Both the position numbers and the translations under genes were made by a program. From Cyanothece sp. UBA12306 (GTDB lineage: Bacteria > Cyanobacteriota > Cyanobacteriia > Cyanobacteriales > Microcystaceae), in assembly GCA_003448685.1 (NCBI GenBank), contig DLXW01000134.1:1-11135 (forward strand): a stretch of DNA of 11,135 nucleotides. The letters run 5' to 3'. Below the pieces are notes generated by a model, which worked only from the letters and a program-made list of their open reading frames with translations, had not been told where the DNA came from and did not search any database. Below are positions 1-5,817 of the stretch, piece by piece (the first letter of the stretch is position 1; each line of letters opens with the position of its first letter).

Positions 1-150
1 TTGACCTACTCCCCCGATTGAAAATACGGGGGATTCGAGGCTCAAGCAGAAATAGCTGTCTGAGACAGACTGACATCTCCTACCCTCAGAGTTGAAGCCC
101 CAACTCTTAAAATATTAATCGAGCTATTAGAGTCCCTTCCATGTTTAGTA
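1..150 (-). ncRNA. Likely omega RNA (TnpB guide RNA) scaffold at the element's right end
   Basis: In IS200/IS605 elements the guide RNA for TnpB starts inside the 3' part of tnpB and runs through the right end, so the first bases outside the element become the guide. Three hairpins are visible here: AGAGTTG/CAACTCT (88-94 with 101-107, inside tnpB), CTGTCT/AGACAG (56-61 with 63-68), and the right-end hairpin (10-16 with 27-33). The scaffold would end at position 1 and the guide would lie outside the window. The 5' limit given is a guess. The hairpins are seen; the RNA itself is inferred from the family. Confidence 0.5.
10..37. repeat. Right-end transposase hairpin with GAAT guide
   Basis: TCCCCCG (10-16) pairs with CGGGGGA (27-33) around a ten-base AT-rich loop. 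On the tnpB strand GAAT directly precedes the stem and TCAA ends the element at position 1. This is the IS608 right-guide and right-cleavage arrangement. Confidence 0.8.
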
Positions 151-1163
151 TGACATGAAGGACAAACCCAGTAGCGTTCATTTAATCCTAATTTATCAAT
201 AACAAAATTACATTCTGAGCAGGTTTTTGTACTTGGATACCATTGGTCAATTTGACTAATAGTTTTACCTTTTTTGAAAGCTACAAATTCTAGGATTTTC
301 AGGAACTCAGCTAATGCTAAATCACTAATTTTGCGTCCCCACAAGCGTTGCATTCCTTTAAGGTTAAGTGTCTCAAAAAATAAATAGTCAAACTCATCTG
401 TTAATTGATGTGCTAATTTCCAAAACCAATCACGGCGACGATTGACTACGTTTTTATGCACTCTAACTAAGTTCTTCCGAGCTTTTTCCCTATTATTTGA
501 ATGTCGCTTTTTACTCGAATGATTACGACTAGCCAATCTTAGTTCTTTTAATGATTGCTTTAAAAATAGGGGTGAAGATATCTCTGTGCTATCAGAACAA
601 GTTAGAAAAACTTTCAGTCCAAAGTCAAAACCTGCGCTCTTACCCGTCATGATTGAGACTTGGCGCTCTACAAAATCCGTCACTACAAATATAAATATTT
701 CTCCTAAAGGATTACGCTTAATTGTGACAGTTTTGATAGTTCCTTTAATCTCTCTAGTTTTCCAAAACTTATAAATCTTTTTCCCTACTTTTAATCTATT
801 ACCTTCGAGAAATTTATAGCCAGCTTGTTTAAGTGTGAATGATTTGTACTTAATTCTTTTTCTGAAATTAGGTGGTCGAACTCCTTTTTTATTATGTTTA
901 AAAAATAACTGATAAGCCTGATCAATTCTTTGAATAATATCTTGTACAGCTTGTGATCCGACTAATAACCAATATTCATTTTTCTTTCTAAGTTTGGCTA
1001 TGTGTTTCATTAAGCGATTTTTATGCAAGAATTTACCAAACAAACGATAATAACGCTTATACAAAGCAATACAGTGATTATAAATATTACTAGCAGCGTT
1101 TATAGCACTGTGCAAGTGCTTGTTTCGTTTATGTTGATAGAGTTTGAACTGATAAGTTTTCAT
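42..1163 (-). CDS. tnpB: TnpB, RNA-guided nuclease of the IS200/IS605 family
   Basis: This 373-residue protein belongs to the TnpB (OrfB) family, the RNA-guided DNA nucleases related to Cas12. The RuvC catalytic triad is visible: D180 in GFDFG, E264 in FETLNLKGM, and D344 in HGRDSNSSINIL. A four-cysteine zinc finger (C315, C318, C334, C337) sits between the second and third catalytic residues, as usual. The N-terminal half is rich in Lys, Arg and aromatic residues, in keeping with nucleic-acid binding. Length is in the usual range of about 350-420 and no frameshift is seen, so the enzyme looks intact. The ATG at 1163 lies 44 bp from divergent tnpA. In characterised elements TnpB cuts the resealed donor site and so favours retention of the transposon, guided by an omega RNA made from the element's right end. 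Confidence 0.95.
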   Translation of the reverse strand: MKTYQFKLYQHKRNKHLHSAINAASNIYNHCIALYKRYYRLFGKFLHKNRLMKHIAKLRKKNEYWLLVGSQAVQDIIQRIDQAYQLFFKHNKKGVRPPNFRKRIKYKSFTLKQAGYKFLEGNRLKVGKKIYKFWKTREIKGTIKTVTIKRNPLGEIFIFVVTDFVERQVSIMTGKSAGFDFGLKVFLTCSDSTEISSPLFLKQSLKELRLASRNHSSKKRHSNNREKARKNLVRVHKNVVNRRRDWFWKLAHQLTDEFDYLFFETLNLKGMQRLWGRKISDLALAEFLKILEFVAFKKGKTISQIDQWYPSTKTCSECNFVIDKLGLNERYWVCPSCHTKHGRDSNSSINILRVGASTLRVGDVSLSQTAISA

Positions 1164-1167
1164 AATT

Positions 1168-1198
1168 ATTATAGTATCATATTTGTTGATAAAGTCAA
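1168..1198 (-). promoter_or_regulatory. Candidate tnpB promoter in the tnpB-tnpA divergent gap
   Basis: On the minus strand a TTGACT (1198-1193) is followed after 19 bp by TATAAT (1173-1168). The spacer is slightly longer than ideal. The expected start of transcription falls on or next to the tnpB ATG, so the mRNA would be nearly leaderless. The whole gap between the divergent genes is 44 bp and AT-rich, so any tnpA promoter must overlap this site. Confidence 0.3.
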
Positions 1199-1207
1199 GT
1201 CATAAAC

Positions 1208-1609
1208 ATGAAAAAGAATTACAATCATTACAATCATGCCGTCGGACTAGCAACAGTTCACTTAGTATGGATACCGTGCAGAAGAAGAAGAGTTTTTGCT
1301 AAAAACGAGGCTTTAAAACTTAGATGTATTGAAATTTTCCACTCTGTTGCTAATGATAAAAAATGGATTATTAAAGCATTAGAAGTCGCTCCAGACCATA
1401 TACATATGCTAGTTGAATATGATCCTCAGCATTCTATTTCTCAAGTTGTTAAAGCCTTTAAAGGTCGTTCATCTCGATATCTTAGACAAGAATTTCCAGA
1501 ATTATTAAAACTTCCTTCTCTTTGGACACACTCTTATATGTTTGATACAACAGGAAAAGTTAGCACTCAGATAATATTAGAATATATTAACGATCCGCAT
1601 CATAATTGA
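1208..1609 (+). CDS. tnpA: TnpA, Y1 HUH transposase of IS200/IS605 type
   Basis: This 133-residue protein has the size and motifs of the IS200-like Y1 transposases, which work as dimers and move the element as single-stranded DNA through a 5'-phosphotyrosine link. The metal-binding HUH motif is H64-I65-H66 in the segment APDHIHMLVE. The catalytic tyrosine is probably Y126 in ILEYINDP, in the C-terminal helix where the family usually has a YIxxQ-like motif; the glutamine is not present in the usual place here. The early HLVWIPCRRRRVF segment also matches the family. The ATG at 1208 is used; no clear Shine-Dalgarno sequence precedes it. The reading frame is intact and the terminal hairpins match its expected substrates, so the element may still be mobile. 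Confidence 0.93.
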   Translation: MKKNYNHYNHAVGLATVHLVWIPCRRRRVFAKNEALKLRCIEIFHSVANDKKWIIKALEVAPDHIHMLVEYDPQHSISQVVKAFKGRSSRYLRQEFPELLKLPSLWTHSYMFDTTGKVSTQIILEYINDPHHN

Positions 1610-1611
1610 CT

Positions 1612-1627
1612 GCCAGATAAATCTGGC
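1612..1627. repeat. Palindrome just after tnpA
   Basis: GCCAGAT and ATCTGGC form a perfect 16-bp palindrome starting 3 bases after the tnpA stop codon. As RNA it would be a six-pair stem with a TAAA loop. No T-run follows, so it is a poor intrinsic terminator. It lies inside the element, between tnpA and the left-end hairpin, and may be an mRNA end structure or an accessory transposase site. Confidence 0.5.
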
Positions 1628-1640
1628 TATTCGCTGATAT

Positions 1641-1665
1641 CCCCTGGATAAATCACAGGGGCTTT
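1641..1665. repeat. Left-end transposase hairpin with AAAG guide
   Basis: CCCCTG (1641-1646) pairs with CAGGGG (1656-1661) around a nine-base loop. On the tnpB strand AAAG (1665-1662) lies directly 5' of the stem. In IS608 this AAAG is the left guide that base-pairs with the TTAC cleavage site, found here 14 bases further out at 1683-1680. Confidence 0.8.
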
Positions 1666-1692
1666 ACGCATCACGGAAGGTAATCAATATGC

Positions 1693-1698
1693 TAAGAT
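1693..1698 (+). promoter_or_regulatory. Candidate -10 box of the 6S RNA gene
   Basis: TAAGAT lies 7-8 bases before the predicted 5' end of the 6S RNA (about 1704-1706). A -35 box at normal spacing would fall at about 1670-1675, inside the insertion sequence, where the bases are ATCACG. No good -35 match is seen there, so the native -35 has probably been replaced by the insertion. Confidence 0.4.
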
Positions 1699-1703
1699 AA
1701 GTT

Positions 1704-1889
1704 AAGCTGCTGCGTTGGTGACTGCCAATAAAGTTTTTTGATCTATGCTTTGTAAGTTTAGGGAGCCGACATCTTTTTTGTGGTAGTAAACCGAGCTTGT
1801 ACTCGGAAACGGAAACAAACTGAGTTAGCACCCACCTGGTTCAACCAGGTCATAAACTGAGGTAAAACGGCGCAGCAGTCTTGTTTTTT
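1704..1889 (+). ncRNA. ssrS: 6S RNA (RNA polymerase-binding regulatory RNA)
   Basis: 6S RNA (ssaA in cyanobacterial literature) folds like an open promoter and binds housekeeping RNA polymerase. The terminal stem is clear: 1706-1717 (core CTGCTGCG) pairs with 1868-1879 (core CGCAGCAG) over about 12 pairs including wobbles. Inside are GGGAGCCGAC (1761-1770), which resembles the conserved GAGCCGAUAU block of E. coli 6S RNA; an apical hairpin CCGAG/CTCGG (1791-1795 with 1802-1806); and a 3'-arm hairpin ACCTGGT/ACCAGGT (1834-1840 with 1844-1850) that matches the CACCUUGAACC region of E. coli 6S in place. The mature length would be about 178 nt, as expected. The terminal stem is followed by TCTTGTTTTTT (1879-1889), which would serve as an intrinsic terminator. 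Exact ends are estimates. Confidence 0.83.
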
Positions 1890-2029
1890 GCTGACCAATT
1901 CTCAGATAAGCGACAGGGAAAAATCACTCCGAACTCAAAACTTCAATTGTCAGGGTTTCTAGACATTAGAGATTTAAAGTTGCACAATTAAAAGTTTGTA
2001 GGATAACCTAAGGTTAAATAAAACCTAAC
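1890..2029. other. Spacer between 6S RNA and the M16 genes
   Basis: No coding sequence is supported here. It holds a 13-bp perfect palindrome, TAACCTAAGGTTA (2004-2016), partly echoed by AACCTAA at 2022-2028. The palindrome sits about 14 bases upstream of a TATAAT, so an operator role is possible but is only a guess. Confidence 0.4.
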
Positions 2030-2035
2030 TATAAT
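2030..2035 (+). promoter_or_regulatory. Candidate -10 box before the first M16 gene
   Basis: A perfect TATAAT lies 7 bases upstream of the TTG start codon at 2043. No good -35 is seen at 16-18 bp spacing. If the box is used, transcription would start at about 2042 and the mRNA would be leaderless or nearly so. Confidence 0.35.
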
Positions 2036-2042
2036 TTAGTCC

Positions 2043-3317
2043 TTGCTAGAACCGACAAATCGCTTCACAACGACTTCTCATCCGGCAAATATCATAAAAT
2101 TAAACCACGGGCTAACACTTATTCACCAGTACCATCGTGCAACCCCTGTGGCCGTAGTTGACGTTTGGGTTAAAGCGGGAACTATGGCTGAACCAAATCA
2201 TTGGTCGGGAATGGCCCACTTTTTAGAACACATGATTTTCAAAGGAACCAAGCGCGTTCTACCAGGGGTTTTTGATGAAATCATCGAAAGCAATGGAGGA
2301 ATGGCCAATGCAGCTACGAGTTATGATTATGCCCATTTTTTCTTAGCAACTGCAGCTGAATATCTGCCCCATACTTTACCTTATCTAGCAGATATTTTGC
2401 TTAATGCAGAAATTCCTGATGGAGAGTTTGTGAGGGAAAGGGAGGTAGTTTTAGAAGAGATTCGCTCTTGTTATGATGATCCTGATTGGTTAGGGTTTCA
2501 GAATTTGTGTGAGAGTTTATACCAACTCCATCCTTATGGGAGATCGATCTTAGGTCATGAAAACCAATTATTGCAACATTCACCCCATCAAATGCGCTGT
2601 TTTCATCGAACCCATTACCAACCTGATAAAATGACAGTGGTGGTGGTAGGGGATGTTCAAGAGAAGGCTGCCCTTAATTTAGTTGAAAGAGAATTTGGGC
2701 AATTTAGTACCCCTTCAGAATGTCCTCCTCTCGAAATATTAGCCGAACCTCCTTTACTAGAAGTCCGACGAACTCAAATGTATCTTCCCCAATTAGAACA
2801 GGGACGGTTATTGATGGGGTGGATCGGCCCTGGGGTTAGTCAATTAGAGGATGGATGTGGTTTAGATTTACTAGCAACAATTTTAGGTACAGGAAGATCT
2901 TCTCGTTTAGTGCAAGACTTGCGCGAAGACAAGCATTTAGTTTTGGATATACAAAGTGGTTTTTCTTTACAACGAGACTCTAGTTTATTTACTATTGGAG
3001 CTTGGTTAGATCCCCAATTCTTAGAAACGGTAGAAAAGTTAATCCTCAATCATCTAGAACAATTGCAAATGAAACCAGTAAGCGCAGCAGAATTAGCTAA
3101 AGCTAAACGTTTGCTGTGTCATGATTATATTTTTTCAACGGAAACACCAGGTCAATTAGCCGGGTTGTATGGCTATTATCAGACTATTGCTTCTGCTGAA
3201 TTGTCCCTCTCCTATCCGCGAATCATTGAACAATTTTCGCCTTCAGATTTACAAAGAATTGCTCATCAATATCTGTCACCCGAACGCTATGCTATTACCA
3301 TGATGCAGCCATGTTAA
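2043..3317 (+). CDS. M16 family zinc peptidase, catalytic subunit type
   Basis: The 424-residue protein is an M16B peptidase-like protein (insulinase/processing-peptidase superfamily). The zinc-binding motif is HFLEH at 59-63, and the third zinc ligand is a glutamate about 75 residues later in LEEIRS (E138 or E139). The second half has the related non-catalytic fold; where active-site partners carry LREKRGLAY this protein reads LREDKHLVLD (293-302), so the Arg/Tyr substrate-binding pair is lost. That complements the next gene, which has the pair but no zinc motif. Such proteins work as heterodimers that enclose and cut peptides. There is no signal peptide. The start is set at TTG 2043 because an in-frame stop lies at 2037-2039 and the first ATG (residue 48) would cut into the conserved domain; no Shine-Dalgarno sequence is visible. 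Confidence 0.9.
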   Translation: MLEPTNRFTTTSHPANIIKLNHGLTLIHQYHRATPVAVVDVWVKAGTMAEPNHWSGMAHFLEHMIFKGTKRVLPGVFDEIIESNGGMANAATSYDYAHFFLATAAEYLPHTLPYLADILLNAEIPDGEFVREREVVLEEIRSCYDDPDWLGFQNLCESLYQLHPYGRSILGHENQLLQHSPHQMRCFHRTHYQPDKMTVVVVGDVQEKAALNLVEREFGQFSTPSECPPLEILAEPPLLEVRRTQMYLPQLEQGRLLMGWIGPGVSQLEDGCGLDLLATILGTGRSSRLVQDLREDKHLVLDIQSGFSLQRDSSLFTIGAWLDPQFLETVEKLILNHLEQLQMKPVSAAELAKAKRLLCHDYIFSTETPGQLAGLYGYYQTIASAELSLSYPRIIEQFSPSDLQRIAHQYLSPERYAITMMQPC

Positions 3318-3358
3318 GCTAATTAACAATTTTAATCAGGAGGCATCCAATCAAAGAG

Positions 3359-4615
3359 ATGGGAAAAAAACAAACGGTTCATCGTCTCAGGTTAGACAAT
3401 GGTCTGATAGTAATTGTGGGAGAAAATCCAACGGCGGATTTAATTGCAGGGCGAATTTTTCTGAAAAATGCGGGTTCTTTATGGGAACCTAGGGAGAAGG
3501 CGGGACTTTCTAACCTATTAGCTACTGTTATTACCAAAGGAACCCAAAACCTCTCGTCTGGGCAAATTGCTGAGGCTGTTGAGTCCATTGGGGCGGGTTT
3601 GGGCGCTGACGCTTCCTCGGATTATTTTATGATCAGTGTCAAAACCATCTCCAAAGATTTTGCATCCATGTTGGAATTGATCTCAGAAATACTGCGATCG
3701 CCGACTTTTCCCGAAGCAGAAATAGCCCTAGAAAAACGCCTAATTGCCCAAGCTATTCGTTCCCAAAAAGAACAACCTTTTAATGTGGCTTTTAATCATT
3801 TACGAGAGATGATTTATCAAGATCATCCCTATGGTTTGTCGATATTAGGGGATGAACAAACAGTTAGTCAATTGTGTCGAGAAGATTTAATTAATTATCA
3901 TAAATATCACTTTCGACCTGATAATCTAATTGTTAGTTTATCGGGACGTATTAATGTAGACGATGCAGTTGATTTGGTAGAGAAAACTTTGGGAGATTGG
4001 CCTATACCTAGTCATACTTTGAGTAGGCAAAATCTACCAAAATTGAGTTCTTGTCCTGTAGAAAAAATAATTAATCAAGATACCCAGCAATCAATTATTA
4101 TGTTGGGTTATTTGACAGTAGGAGTGAAAAGTCCTGATTATCCAGTTCTTAAATTATTGAGTACCTATTTAGGCAGTGGTTTGTCGAGTCGCTTATTTGT
4201 TGAATTGCGAGAAAAACGGGGTTTAGCCTATGATGTTTCTGCCATTTATCCCACCCGTCTAGAACCTTCTCAATTTGTACTTTATATGGGAACTGCCCCT
4301 CAGAATACTACCATTGCTATTGAAGGATTACAAAAGGAAGCAGAACGGTTATGTTATCAAGAATTGACCCCTGAAGAATTACAAGGGGCTAAAAATAAGT
4401 TATTGGGACAATATGCTTTAGGGAAGCAAACTAATGGAGAACTTGCTCAATTGTATGGATGGTATGAAACTTTAGGGTTAGGTGTGGAATTTGATCACGA
4501 ATTTCAAGCAATGATTAGTAAGGTCACAGCTGAAATAGCCCAAAATGTGGCTAAAAATTACTTGCTTTCCCCTTACCTTTCGGTAGTTAGCTCAAATTAT
4601 AGCACTACGCATTAA
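3359..4615 (+). CDS. M16 family peptidase-like protein, non-catalytic partner
   Basis: This 418-residue protein has the same two-domain M16B architecture as the preceding gene, but the zinc motif is gone: the segment aligned with HFLEH reads SNLLA (51-55) within AGLSNLLATVITKGT. It keeps LREKRGLAY (283-291), containing the Arg/Tyr pair that M16 partners use to bind substrate. The expected arrangement is a heterodimer in which the upstream protein supplies zinc chemistry and this one supplies substrate binding. The gene follows 41 bp after the first and has an AGGAGG (3338-3343), although 15 bases from the ATG is rather far. The two are probably cotranscribed. Substrate is unknown. The position directly before atpC, where N-ATPase operons normally have atpD, is likely accidental. 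Confidence 0.9.
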   Translation: MGKKQTVHRLRLDNGLIVIVGENPTADLIAGRIFLKNAGSLWEPREKAGLSNLLATVITKGTQNLSSGQIAEAVESIGAGLGADASSDYFMISVKTISKDFASMLELISEILRSPTFPEAEIALEKRLIAQAIRSQKEQPFNVAFNHLREMIYQDHPYGLSILGDEQTVSQLCREDLINYHKYHFRPDNLIVSLSGRINVDDAVDLVEKTLGDWPIPSHTLSRQNLPKLSSCPVEKIINQDTQQSIIMLGYLTVGVKSPDYPVLKLLSTYLGSGLSSRLFVELREKRGLAYDVSAIYPTRLEPSQFVLYMGTAPQNTTIAIEGLQKEAERLCYQELTPEELQGAKNKLLGQYALGKQTNGELAQLYGWYETLGLGVEFDHEFQAMISKVTAEIAQNVAKNYLLSPYLSVVSSNYSTTH

Positions 4616-4656
4616 AGGTTAGGATAGGACACTATATCTCATGTAAAAGGGAATAC

Positions 4657-4684
4657 CGGAACAGAAAAATGTTCTGATGTTTTT
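4657..4684 (+). terminator. Possible intrinsic terminator after the M16 pair
   Basis: CGGAACA (4657-4663) pairs with TGTTCTG (4670-4676), seven pairs with one G-T, around a GAAAAA loop. ATG and then TTTTT (4680-4684) follow. The stem is weak and the T-run short and offset. It would separate M16 transcription from the atp operon. Confidence 0.4.
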
Positions 4685-4754
4685 GCGTACCGCTATACAT
4701 CCAATAAAAAACGTCGACTTAAGCTAAAGTTATTAAACATAAAAAATAATTATA

Positions 4755-4760
4755 TATAAT
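4755..4760 (+). promoter_or_regulatory. Candidate -10 box for the atp operon
   Basis: TATAAT lies 40 bases before the atpC ATG in a very AT-rich stretch. The best upstream match at a usable distance is TTATTA (4730-4735), a poor -35. Transcription from here would give an untranslated leader of roughly 34 bases. No atpD or atpD fragment was found in the 185 bp between 4616 and 4800. Confidence 0.35.
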
Positions 4761-4800
4761 TTACTCAATATCTATTTCCTCTACAAATTTCCTAAAAAAA

Positions 4801-5181
4801 ATGAAACTTAAAGTATTATTGCCCACTAAAATCTTTTTAGAAGCAGAAGTAACTAAAGTAGTTGCTGAAGGAACAAATGGTAATTTTTGTCTATTACCAC
4901 ACCATATCAATTTTGTCAGTATTCTAGTGCCAAGTCTGTTATCATTTATATCAGTTGAGGGTGCCGAAAGATTTCTTGCTGTTGACGAAGGCATCTTGAT
5001 CAAATGTGACACTCAAGTTTGGGTATCAACCCGACAGTGTATTGAAAGTCAAGATTTAAAAGATTTGCGACAAACTGTTGAACAACAGTTCCGCGTTATT
5101 GATGAGCGAGAAAAGCTGACCCGCGCTGCCCTTTCTAAACTTGAAGCCAATTTAATCCGACATTTTGTCGAACTGGGGTAA
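4801..5181 (+). CDS. atpC: N-type ATPase epsilon subunit
   Basis: The 126-residue protein is the epsilon subunit of the F1 rotor stalk. It has an N-terminal beta-sandwich domain (about 1-85, starting MKLKVLLPTKIFLEAEV, with the LLPHH segment at 31-35 that fits the family) and a C-terminal helical part (about 90-126). It would bind gamma and contact the c-ring. In N-ATPase operons this gene is second, after atpD; here it is first, preceded by an M16 gene and a 185-bp gap. The ATG at 4801 follows a run of A residues and no Shine-Dalgarno sequence is visible, which would make sense if the gene had once been translationally coupled to atpD. Length and start agree with the family. Confidence 0.9.
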   Translation: MKLKVLLPTKIFLEAEVTKVVAEGTNGNFCLLPHHINFVSILVPSLLSFISVEGAERFLAVDEGILIKCDTQVWVSTRQCIESQDLKDLRQTVEQQFRVIDEREKLTRAALSKLEANLIRHFVELG

Positions 5182-5182
5182 C

Positions 5183-5527
5183 ATGGAAACTTCTAAATCG
5201 CCAAAAAAAAATCATCACCAACGTCAAGCTCGTTTTGTCCATAAAATCGCTACTAAACAGTCCCACAAACTCAGAGCAAGACAAGAAAAGCATAAAGGTA
5301 TTTGGTTTGGTTTAGGATTATTGGGGCTAATTGGCTGGTCAGTCGTTATTCCCACTTTACTCGGTTTAGCAGCAGGTATCTGGATTGATCATCAATTTCC
5401 TAGCTCTTTGTCTTGGACATTGATGCTGATGTTTGTCGGTTTAATTCTCGGATGCTGCAATGCTTGGAACTGGGTAAAAAGAGAACAAAAAGAAATCGAG
5501 AAAATGCAGGACTTAACTGATGATTAA
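5183..5527 (+). CDS. atpQ: AtpQ, small membrane protein of N-type ATPase (AtpZ/AtpI-like)
   Basis: AtpQ is a small AtpI/AtpZ-like membrane protein found in N-ATPase operons; its role is not settled, with Mg2+ or Ca2+ handling and c-ring assembly proposed for relatives. The 114-residue protein has a strongly basic N-terminal 40 residues (many Lys, Arg, His, Gln), two membrane segments (about 40-66 and 75-97) and a charged tail. The AGIWIDHQFP motif (about 64-73) between them is typical. The ATG at 5183 is chosen over the in-frame TTG at 5165, because it starts one base after the atpC stop and GGGG (5175-5178) gives a plausible ribosome site. Its end overlaps atpR by 8 bp. Confidence 0.87.
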   Translation: METSKSPKKNHHQRQARFVHKIATKQSHKLRARQEKHKGIWFGLGLLGLIGWSVVIPTLLGLAAGIWIDHQFPSSLSWTLMLMFVGLILGCCNAWNWVKREQKEIEKMQDLTDD

Positions 5528-5813
5528 TCTATTATCTTTATCCCTTGCCTTATTAATGGGAATTAGTTTGGGGCTATTATATTTTGGAGGATTATGGCTA
5601 ACAGTACGCCAACTGCCTGTTACCCATAACCCCCTGCGGCTAACTTTAATGAGCTTTTTGGGGCGGATCGCCCTCTGTTTGGCCGGTTTTTATGTCTTGA
5701 TAGTCAAGACAGGAGATTTTGCCCTAATATGTTTATTTGTTAGTTTAGTGGCTTTCTTTTGGCTCCGAAATTCTTTAATTAAGCAAATAAAACCTAAGAT
5801 TAGACAATTTTAA
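5520..5813 (+). CDS. atpR: AtpR, small membrane protein of N-type ATPase
   Basis: AtpR is the second small membrane protein specific to N-ATPase operons, thought to help c-ring assembly or interact with c through membrane-embedded arginines. The 97-residue protein has three hydrophobic segments (about 4-29, 42-63 and 66-83). The family signature GxxLGLLYFGGLWLTV is at about 14-29, and arginines R40 and R49 flank or enter the second segment. It starts inside the end of atpQ (8-bp overlap), suggesting coupled translation, and is followed by atpB after 4 bp. Confidence 0.87.
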   Translation: MINLLSLSLALLMGISLGLLYFGGLWLTVRQLPVTHNPLRLTLMSFLGRIALCLAGFYVLIVKTGDFALICLFVSLVAFFWLRNSLIKQIKPKIRQF

Positions 5814-5817
5814 ATCT

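Larger units (their letters stand above)
1..1679. mobile_element. IS200/IS605-family insertion sequence, IS608-like, apparently full length
   Basis: The element holds divergent tnpB (minus) and tnpA (plus) with a subterminal hairpin at each end. Read along the tnpB strand, the right end shows GAAT directly 5' of a hairpin (33-10, stem TCCCCCG/CGGGGGA), then five bases and TCAA ending at position 1. The left end shows TTAC (1683-1680), 14 bases, AAAG (1665-1662) directly 5' of a hairpin (1661-1641, stem CCCCTG/CAGGGG). In IS608 the cleavage sites are TTAC (left, kept in the flank) and TCAA (right, last bases of the element), recognised by the guides AAAG and GAAT; all four are reproduced here. 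These single-strand transposing elements make no target duplication and lack terminal inverted repeats. The right boundary coincides with the window start, so its outer flank is unseen. Confidence 0.85.

Noticed and set aside
586..774. Plus-strand small ORF inside tnpB
   Set aside because: It lies antisense to the conserved RuvC-coding part of tnpB and shows no protein-like features.
1683..1687. TTGAT (ISDra2-type) as the left target site on the tnpB strand
   Set aside because: TTGAT does occur at 1688-1684, next to TTAC, but the AAAG and GAAT guide sequences and the TCAA right end all fit the IS608 scheme with TTAC.
1704..1889. tmRNA or a tRNA fragment, because of GGTTCAACC in 1838-1846
   Set aside because: There is no acceptor stem, no tag reading frame and no CCA context. 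The motif is the loop of a local hairpin that fits 6S RNA.
4616..4800. A degraded atpD remnant before atpC
   Set aside because: Three-frame reading gives early stops and nothing resembling a beta C-terminus.
4761..5012. Minus-strand ORF across the atpC start
   Set aside because: It overlaps atpC, has no ribosome site and no recognisable family; it is a shadow.
5165..5182. TTG at 5165 as the atpQ start
   Set aside because: The ATG at 5183 follows the atpC stop by one base with GGGG just upstream; the TTG version adds six residues overlapping atpC with no better ribosome site.
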